Shown here piece after piece: positions 58,738-64,000 of a stretch of DNA of 64,000 nucleotides (the stretch's first letter is position 1; each line of letters opens with the position of its first letter). The notes beneath the pieces are model-generated. The model searched no databases, had not been told where the DNA came from, and saw nothing but the letters and a program-made list of their open reading frames with translations. The position numbers and the translations under genes were made by a program. Source of the stretch: Pseudescherichia sp031979925 (lineage in GTDB: Bacteria; Pseudomonadota; Gammaproteobacteria; Enterobacterales; Enterobacteriaceae); the NCBI RefSeq assembly GCF_031979925.1, contig NZ_DALZFB010000001.1:248001-312000 (forward strand), given 5' to 3'.

Positions 58738-59136
58738 AGTTACCTCCATAAACGTTGTCGATATTCTACGTCCAGGGGGACAAATGGGGCAAATTTTCCC
58801 TGCTATCAAGAGGGCTTTTACCCCATTCCACCGTTGGCGCGATCCGTTTTTGCATGCTAATAAAGTTGCGTAACAAATTTTATCAGGTAGAGTGTGCGCT
58901 TTCGTCAATCTGGCAACAGATTTGCTTGACATTCGACCTTAAGTTCGTCGTTCTCATCCCCTCAGGCGCGGAAAAACCTGTTAACTCAGTCACCTGGAAG
59001 TCTTAATTTCAGCGTCTGGTTATGAAAAGGGGTTGATATCCAGTGACGTCGCCGCTATATCTGAGGCACGTCGCCAGGGGATGGTGAGTCAACGTGCGGC
59101 GTATTCCTGGAAGAATCAAATTAGGTAAAGGTGAAT
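58738..59136. promoter_or_regulatory. Divergent control region of yciN and topA
   Basis: These 399 bp contain no gene. topA of E. coli has several promoters here that respond to supercoiling and heat. Candidate -35-like TTGACA (58922-58927) lies in this stretch, but I cannot assign starts with confidence. Confidence 0.45.
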
Positions 59137-61734
59137 ATGGGTAAAGCTCTCGTTATCGTTGAGTCCCCGGCAAAAGCCAAAACGATCAATAAGTATCTGG
59201 GTAGTGACTACGTGGTTAAGTCCAGCGTCGGTCATATCCGCGATTTGCCGACCAGTGGCTCAGCCGCCAAAAAGAGCGCTGACTCTGCCTCCACCAAAAC
59301 GGCTAAGAAGCCCAAAAAGGATGAACGTGGCGCGCTAGTCAATCGTATGGGCGTCGACCCATGGCACGGCTGGGATGCGCGCTATGAAGTGCTCCCCGGC
59401 AAAGAGAAAGTGGTCTCTGAGCTGAAATCGCTGGCCGAAAAAGCCGATCATATCTATCTCGCAACCGACCTTGACCGCGAAGGGGAAGCCATTGCCTGGC
59501 ACCTGCGGGAGGTGATCGGGGGCGATGAGACGCGCTACAGCCGCGTCGTGTTTAATGAAATTACCAAGAATGCTATCCGTCAGGCTTTCGAAAAGCCGGG
59601 CGAGCTCAATATCGACCGGGTTAATGCCCAGCAGGCGCGTCGCTTTATGGACCGCGTCGTTGGCTACATGGTCTCGCCGCTGCTGTGGAAAAAGATCGCC
59701 CGTGGTCTCTCTGCCGGACGCGTGCAGTCGGTTGCCGTACGGCTGGTGGTGGAGCGCGAGCGTGAAATCAAAGCTTTCGTGCCGGAAGAGTACTGGGAAG
59801 TGGACGCCAACGTCGCGACACCGGCCGGTGACTCTCTGGCGCTGCAGGTAACGCATCAGCAGGACAAACCGTTCCGCCCGGTTAACCGCGAGCAGACTAT
59901 GTCGGCGGTTAGCCTGCTGGAGAAGGCCCGCTACACCGTAGCCGATCGGGAAGATAAGCCGACCAGCAGCAAGCCGGGCGCGCCGTTCATCACCTCGACG
60001 CTACAGCAGGCGGCCAGCACCCGTCTCGGCTTCGGCGTGAAGAAAACCATGATGATGGCCCAGCGTCTCTATGAGGCAGGCCACATTACCTATATGCGTA
60101 CCGACTCAACCAACCTGAGCCAGGACGCGGTGAACATGGCCCGCAGCTATATTACCGAAAACTTCGGCAAGAAATACCTGCCGGAGAGCCCGATCCAGTA
60201 CTCCAGCAAAGAGAACTCACAGGAAGCGCACGAAGCGATTCGTCCTTCTGACGTGGCGGTCGTGTCGGAGTCGCTGAAGGATATGGAAAACGATGCGCAG
60301 AAGCTCTACCAGCTGATCTGGCGTCAGTTCGTTGCCTGCCAGATGACGCCGGCCCAGTACGACTCGACAACGCTGACCGTGGAAGCGAGCGAGTTCCGCC
60401 TGAAGGCGCGCGGTCGCACGCTGCGGTTTGACGGCTGGACCAAAGTGATGCCTGCGCTACGTAAAAACGATGAAGATCGCACCCTGCCGCCGGTCAACAA
60501 AGGCGATGTGGTGTCGCTGATCGAGTTGACCCCGGCCCAGCACTTTACCAAGCCGCCGGCGCGTTTCAGCGAGGCCTCGCTGGTCAAAGAGTTGGAAAAA
60601 CGCGGCATTGGTCGCCCGTCTACCTATGCGTCGATCATCTCGACTATTCAGGATCGCGGCTACGTGCGGGTGGAAAACCGTCGTTTCTACGCCGAGAAGA
60701 TGGGGGAGATCGTTACCGATCGGCTGGAAGAGAACTTCCGCGAGCTGATGAACTACGACTTCACCGCGCAGATGGAAGACAGTCTCGACCAGGTGGCGAA
60801 TCACGAAACCGAATGGAAAGGCGTGCTGGACAACTTCTTTAGCGACTTTACCAAGCAGCTGGAGAAAGCCGAGCAGGATCCGGAAGAGGGCGGTATGCGC
60901 CCGAACCAGATGGTGCTGACCAGCATCGACTGCCCGACCTGTGGTCGAAAAATGGGCATTCGCACAGCGAGCACCGGCGTCTTCCTGGGCTGTTCAGGCT
61001 ATGCGCTGCCGCCAAAAGAGCGCTGCAAAACCACTATTAATCTGGTGCCGGAGAACGAGGTTCTCAACGTGCTGGAGGGCGATGATGCCGAAACTAACGC
61101 CCTGCGTGCGAAACGCCGCTGCGTGAAGTGCGGCACGGCGATGGACAGCTACCTGATCGATCCGAAGCGCAAGCTGCACGTGTGCGGTAACAACCCCACC
61201 TGCGACGGCTACGAGATCGAAGAGGGTGAGTTCCGCATCAAAGGCTATGACGGTCCGATCGTCGAGTGCGAGAAGTGTGGTTCTGAAATGCACCTGAAGA
61301 TGGGGCGCTTCGGTAAATACATGGCCTGTACCAACGACGACTGTAAAAATACGCGTAAGATCCTGCGTAACGGCGAAGTTGCACCGCCGAAGGAAGATCC
61401 GGTTCCGCTGCCGGAGCTGCCGTGCGAGAAGTCAGATGCTTATTTCGTGCTGCGTGACGGTGCAGCCGGGGTCTTCCTGGCGGCGAATACCTTCCCGAAA
61501 TCGCGAGAAACCCGTGCGCCGCTGGTGGAAGAGCTGTACCGCTTCCGCGATCGTCTGCCGGAGAAGCTGCGCTACCTGGCCGATGCGCCGCAGCAGGATC
61601 CTGCCGGAAACAAGACTATGGTTCGCTTTAGCCGCAAGACCAAGCAGCAGTACGTTGCCTCAGAGAAAGAGGGTAAGGCCACCGGCTGGTCCGCCTTCTT
61701 TATTGATGGTAAATGGGTAGAAGCTAAAAAGTAA
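59137..61734 (+). CDS. topA: DNA topoisomerase I
   Basis: TopA relaxes negative supercoils by single-strand passage and balances gyrase. The 865-residue type IA enzyme has the TOPRIM domain (KALVIVESPAKAKTI; acidic triad in ATDLDREGEAIAWHL, about residues 110-124), the active tyrosine in TYMRTDSTNLS (about residue 319) and, after residue 590, zinc-ribbon domains with paired cysteines (CPTCGRKMG, CVKCGTAMDSYL, CEKCGSEMHLKMG). ATG 59137 follows AAAGGTG and matches the E. coli start; an upstream ATG-like frame start adds two residues. Confidence 0.98.
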   Translation: MGKALVIVESPAKAKTINKYLGSDYVVKSSVGHIRDLPTSGSAAKKSADSASTKTAKKPKKDERGALVNRMGVDPWHGWDARYEVLPGKEKVVSELKSLAEKADHIYLATDLDREGEAIAWHLREVIGGDETRYSRVVFNEITKNAIRQAFEKPGELNIDRVNAQQARRFMDRVVGYMVSPLLWKKIARGLSAGRVQSVAVRLVVEREREIKAFVPEEYWEVDANVATPAGDSLALQVTHQQDKPFRPVNREQTMSAVSLLEKARYTVADREDKPTSSKPGAPFITSTLQQAASTRLGFGVKKTMMMAQRLYEAGHITYMRTDSTNLSQDAVNMARSYITENFGKKYLPESPIQYSSKENSQEAHEAIRPSDVAVVSESLKDMENDAQKLYQLIWRQFVACQMTPAQYDSTTLTVEASEFRLKARGRTLRFDGWTKVMPALRKNDEDRTLPPVNKGDVVSLIELTPAQHFTKPPARFSEASLVKELEKRGIGRPSTYASIISTIQDRGYVRVENRRFYAEKMGEIVTDRLEENFRELMNYDFTAQMEDSLDQVANHETEWKGVLDNFFSDFTKQLEKAEQDPEEGGMRPNQMVLTSIDCPTCGRKMGIRTASTGVFLGCSGYALPPKERCKTTINLVPENEVLNVLEGDDAETNALRAKRRCVKCGTAMDSYLIDPKRKLHVCGNNPTCDGYEIEEGEFRIKGYDGPIVECEKCGSEMHLKMGRFGKYMACTNDDCKNTRKILRNGEVAPPKEDPVPLPELPCEKSDAYFVLRDGAAGVFLAANTFPKSRETRAPLVEELYRFRDRLPEKLRYLADAPQQDPAGNKTMVRFSRKTKQQYVASEKEGKATGWSAFFIDGKWVEAKK

Positions 61735-61752
61735 GCCTGCAATTTTCTCCTC

Positions 61753-61777
61753 AAGGGCCGGTTATCCGGCCCTTTCT
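61753..61777 (+). terminator. Terminator after topA
   Basis: AAGGGCCGG and CCGGCCCTT form a perfect nine-base stem with a TTAT loop and a short T-rich tail. Confidence 0.85.
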
Positions 61778-61911
61778 TATAACCGTCATTATTATTTTTT
61801 GAACATATCTATACACTGTAGATATAAATGATATAGTGGTTATAGCTACTTCCTCTCTTATTATTAAATCGTCTTAGACGATGTCGTGTGCGCAAAATCG
61901 GATGGTCCGTC

Positions 61912-62886
61912 ATGAAACTACAGCAGCTTCGCTATATTGTTGAGGTGGTCAACCATAACCTTAACGTCTCATCTACTGCCGAAGGGCTCTACACATCCCA
62001 GCCTGGAATCAGTAAGCAGGTTCGTATGCTGGAGGACGAACTGGGGATCCAGATTTTTGCCCGCAGCGGTAAGCATCTTACTCAGGTTACGCCTGCCGGA
62101 CAGGAGATCATCCGCATTGCCCGCGAGGTGCTATCCAAGGTAGAAGCGATAAAATCGGTCGCGGGGGAGCACACCTGGCCGGATAAGGGGTCGCTCTACG
62201 TTGCTACAACCCATACCCAGGCCCGCTACGCGCTGCCCAACGTAATCAAAGGCTTTATCGAGCGCTATCCACGCGTTTCGTTGCATATGCATCAGGGATC
62301 GCCGACGCAGATTGCCGAAGCGGTATCCAAGGGCAATGCGGACTTTGCCATCGCTACCGAAGCGCTGCATCTCTATGACGACCTGGTGATGCTGCCATGC
62401 TACCACTGGAACCGCTCTATCGTGGTTACTCCGGATCATCCGCTGGCGGGCAAGCAGTCGGTAAGTATTGAAGAGCTGGCCCAGTACCCGCTGGTGACCT
62501 ATACCTTTGGCTTTACCGGCCGCTCCGAGCTGGATACTGCCTTTAACCGTGCCGGGCTGTCGCCGCGTATTGTTTTTACCGCCACCGATGCCGACGTGAT
62601 CAAAACCTACGTTCGCCTTGGGCTGGGCGTTGGGGTCATTGCCAGCATGGCGGTGGATCCTGTCTCCGATCCCGATCTGGTCAAGCTGGATGCGCAGGGC
62701 GTGTTTAGTCATAGCACGACTAAAATCGGTTTCCGCCGCAGCACGTTTTTACGCAGCTACATGTATGACTTTATCCAGCGCTTCGCTCCGCATCTTACCC
62801 GTGACGTCGTTGATACCGCCGTCGCGCTGCGTTCGAATGAAGATATCGAAGCGATGTTCCATGACATCAAACTGCCGGAAAAATAA
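61912..62886 (+). CDS. cysB: LysR-type regulator CysB
   Basis: CysB activates cysteine biosynthesis and sulfate/thiosulfate uptake genes with N-acetylserine as inducer. The 324-residue product has an N-terminal winged HTH (MKLQQLRYIVEVVNHNLNVS, then YTSQPGISKQVRMLEDELG) and a periplasmic-binding-like effector domain (about residues 93-300) containing TTHTQARYALP and HMHQGSPTQIAE. ATG 61912 gives the known start MKLQQLRY; the frame above it is not homologous. It has 177 bp of A/T-rich DNA upstream, where it normally represses itself. Confidence 0.98.
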   Translation: MKLQQLRYIVEVVNHNLNVSSTAEGLYTSQPGISKQVRMLEDELGIQIFARSGKHLTQVTPAGQEIIRIAREVLSKVEAIKSVAGEHTWPDKGSLYVATTHTQARYALPNVIKGFIERYPRVSLHMHQGSPTQIAEAVSKGNADFAIATEALHLYDDLVMLPCYHWNRSIVVTPDHPLAGKQSVSIEELAQYPLVTYTFGFTGRSELDTAFNRAGLSPRIVFTATDADVIKTYVRLGLGVGVIASMAVDPVSDPDLVKLDAQGVFSHSTTKIGFRRSTFLRSYMYDFIQRFAPHLTRDVVDTAVALRSNEDIEAMFHDIKLPEK

Positions 62887-63105
62887 CAGAAGGGCGACAA
62901 AAGTAGTCTCTAATGTGGCGCAGCGCAAATTACCTTCTACAATACTCTCTTCGCGATCATAACATCGAATATTTCGCTCGAAATGATTCGTAAATTCGCT
63001 GGATTTTAGGCTAAAGTTTCTTTAGGATTTGTCCTATGTAATGATTACTTAAACCTATTGTTCGGTGTCAATATGATAAGCGATGTCGATTGTGTGAGGT
63101 TAGCA

Positions 63106-63234
63106 ATGCCTGCAGGAAGTGAAGAACCGCAAAGGGATCCCGCGCTGAAGCGTAAAGCATGGCTGGCGGTGTTTCTGGGTTCAGCCTTCTTCTGGGCAGT
63201 TGTGGCACTAGTTATCTGGAAATTTTGGGGTTAA
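63106..63234 (+). CDS. ymiA: Small membrane protein YmiA
   Basis: The 42-residue product reads MPAGSEEPQRDPALKRKAWL at the start and continues into a single membrane helix (AVFLGSAFFWAVVALVIWKF). It matches E. coli YmiA. An in-frame GTG at 63094 would add MRLA and give the annotated E. coli length of 46. I use ATG 63106 because GAGG lies seven bases upstream. Its function is unknown. yciX starts four bases after the stop, so the two are almost certainly one unit. Confidence 0.85.
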   Translation: MPAGSEEPQRDPALKRKAWLAVFLGSAFFWAVVALVIWKFWG

Positions 63235-63238
63235 GCCA

Positions 63239-63406
63239 ATGGCAATTACCGAGCGGTTAAATCCGGTTCAGGACCGCTGCCGGTCCCCTAAACATACCTG
63301 TCAGGGTGAACGTGAGACAGCGGTGCAGATCCCGGCCAGCTGGCAACTCACGGCCGCGCAGAAAGCGTTTATTGACTCTTTCGCTGACGATAAGCAAAAA
63401 AAATAG
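63239..63406 (+). CDS. yciX: Small protein YciX
   Basis: The 55-residue product begins MAITERLNPVQDRCRSPKHT and contains CQGERETAVQIPASWQLTAAQ in its second half. It matches E. coli YciX and has no known function; two cysteines are present. It starts four bases after ymiA and is followed by a terminator before acnA. Confidence 0.85.
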   Translation: MAITERLNPVQDRCRSPKHTCQGERETAVQIPASWQLTAAQKAFIDSFADDKQKK

Positions 63407-63425
63407 CGGTTATCCTGTCCTGATG

Positions 63426-63451
63426 AAACCTCGCCCCGGCGGGGTTTTTTG
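63426..63451 (+). terminator. Terminator after yciX
   Basis: ACCTCGCC and GGCGGGGT pair around CC, with one T-G pair, and run into six T. Confidence 0.88.
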
Positions 63452-63584
63452 CTCTCTAATGCCCTGAAATGTGCGCTATTTAGCTATTTGGGTTGTTATC
63501 AAAACGTTACGGCATGTTTGTGTTATCTTTAATACAGACCCTGATACCAGTCAGGGTATCGATACTCTGTATTAGGAGGAGCTT

Positions 63585-64000
63585 ATGTCGTCTACCCTAC
63601 GCGAAGCCAGTAAGGACACGTTGCAGGCAGAGAACAAAACCTGGCACTATTACAGTCTGCCGCTGGCCGCAAAGGCGCTTGGGGATATTTCCCGCTTACC
63701 CAAGTCACTTAAAGTACTGCTGGAAAACCTTCTGCGCTGGCAGGATGAGGATTCCGTCACCGAAGAGGATATTCGTGCGCTGGCCGGGTGGCTCCAGTCC
63801 GCCCACGCCGATCGTGAAATCGCCTATCGCCCGGCAAGGGTGCTTATGCAGGACTTCACCGGCGTGCCTGCCGTGGTCGACCTGGCCGCCATGCGCGAAG
63901 CGGTTAAACGTCTCGGCGGCGATACCGCAAAAGTTAACCCTCTCTCTCCCGTCGATCTGGTGATCGACCACTCCGTTACCGTCGATCACTTCGGTGACGA
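63585..64000 (+). CDS. acnA: Aconitate hydratase A, 5' part (cut by window end)
   Basis: AcnA interconverts citrate and isocitrate in the TCA cycle and is the stress-induced, oxidation-resistant aconitase of E. coli. Only the first 138 residues are present, beginning MSSTLREASKDTLQAENKTW and including LPKSLKVLLENLLR, RPARVLMQDFTGVPAVVDLA and DLVIDHSVTVDHFG, all typical of AcnA/IRP-type aconitases. The iron-sulfur ligands lie beyond the window. A strong AGGAGGAG precedes the ATG. It has its own promoter region after the yciX terminator. Confidence 0.96.
   Translation, partial: MSSTLREASKDTLQAENKTWHYYSLPLAAKALGDISRLPKSLKVLLENLLRWQDEDSVTEEDIRALAGWLQSAHADREIAYRPARVLMQDFTGVPAVVDLAAMREAVKRLGGDTAKVNPLSPVDLVIDHSVTVDHFGD

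Overview
The window is chromosomal DNA from a member of the Enterobacteriaceae that is not E. coli. Nearly every gene is recognisable from its E. coli counterpart. The order sirB1-kdsA-cha-nar-tyrTV-purU-rssB-galU-hns-tdk-adhE-opp-cls-tonB-ompW-trp-rluB-btuR-sohB-topA-cysB-acnA is the E. coli K-12 27-29 min region, known to me from memory of that map. The GC-rich third codon positions, a non-E. coli trp leader peptide, and the local gains and losses suggest an Enterobacter/Leclercia/Klebsiella-type relative. I cannot fix the genus without a search.

Layout. 1-4.4 kb: a fragment of the gene upstream of sirB1, then sirB1, kdsA (KDO synthesis for LPS), chaA (cation/proton antiporter), chaB and chaC (glutathione cyclotransferase). 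4.4-9.2 kb: an accessory stretch with a small DUF1883-type gene, a chemoreceptor with a sigma-28-like promoter, ychN, a periplasmic PEBP/YbcL-type protein and the outer-membrane invasin-like ychO. 9.2-20.4 kb: the nitrate respiration block, with the narXL two-component system, the narK transporter and the narGHJI reductase; FNR boxes and NarL heptamers are visible. 20.4-21.9 kb: a DMT-family exporter divergent from an Lrp/AsnC regulator. 21.9-22.7 kb: two tRNA-Tyr genes with RtT-type repeats and REP elements.

22.7-32.4 kb: purU, ychJ, rssB (no rssA beside it), galU, hns, tdk, adhE and ychE. 32.4-38.8 kb: the oppABCDF oligopeptide importer with a long leader region containing two Fur-like boxes. 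38.8-45 kb: yciU, clsA, yciY, yciI, Fur-controlled tonB, yciABC and ompW. 45.1-46.4 kb: an AT-rich acyltransferase gene that occupies the place of E. coli yciEFG and runs into the 3' end of trpA in antisense. 46.4-53.1 kb: the complete trpLEDCBA operon with operator, leader peptide and attenuator. 53.2-64 kb: rnm, yciO, rluB, btuR, yciK, sohB, yciN, topA, cysB, two tiny genes (ymiA, yciX) and the 5' part of acnA, which is cut by the window end.

Most of the window is a conserved core. The spots that deserve a second look are the tyrosine tRNA locus (two different tRNA-Tyr variants in one operon plus RtT repeats), the acyltransferase insertion, the divergent trp leader, the missing rssA, the Fur-like boxes ahead of oppA, and the inverted repeat wrapped round the chemoreceptor promoter. 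I found no prophage, insertion sequence, CRISPR array or plainly new multi-gene system.
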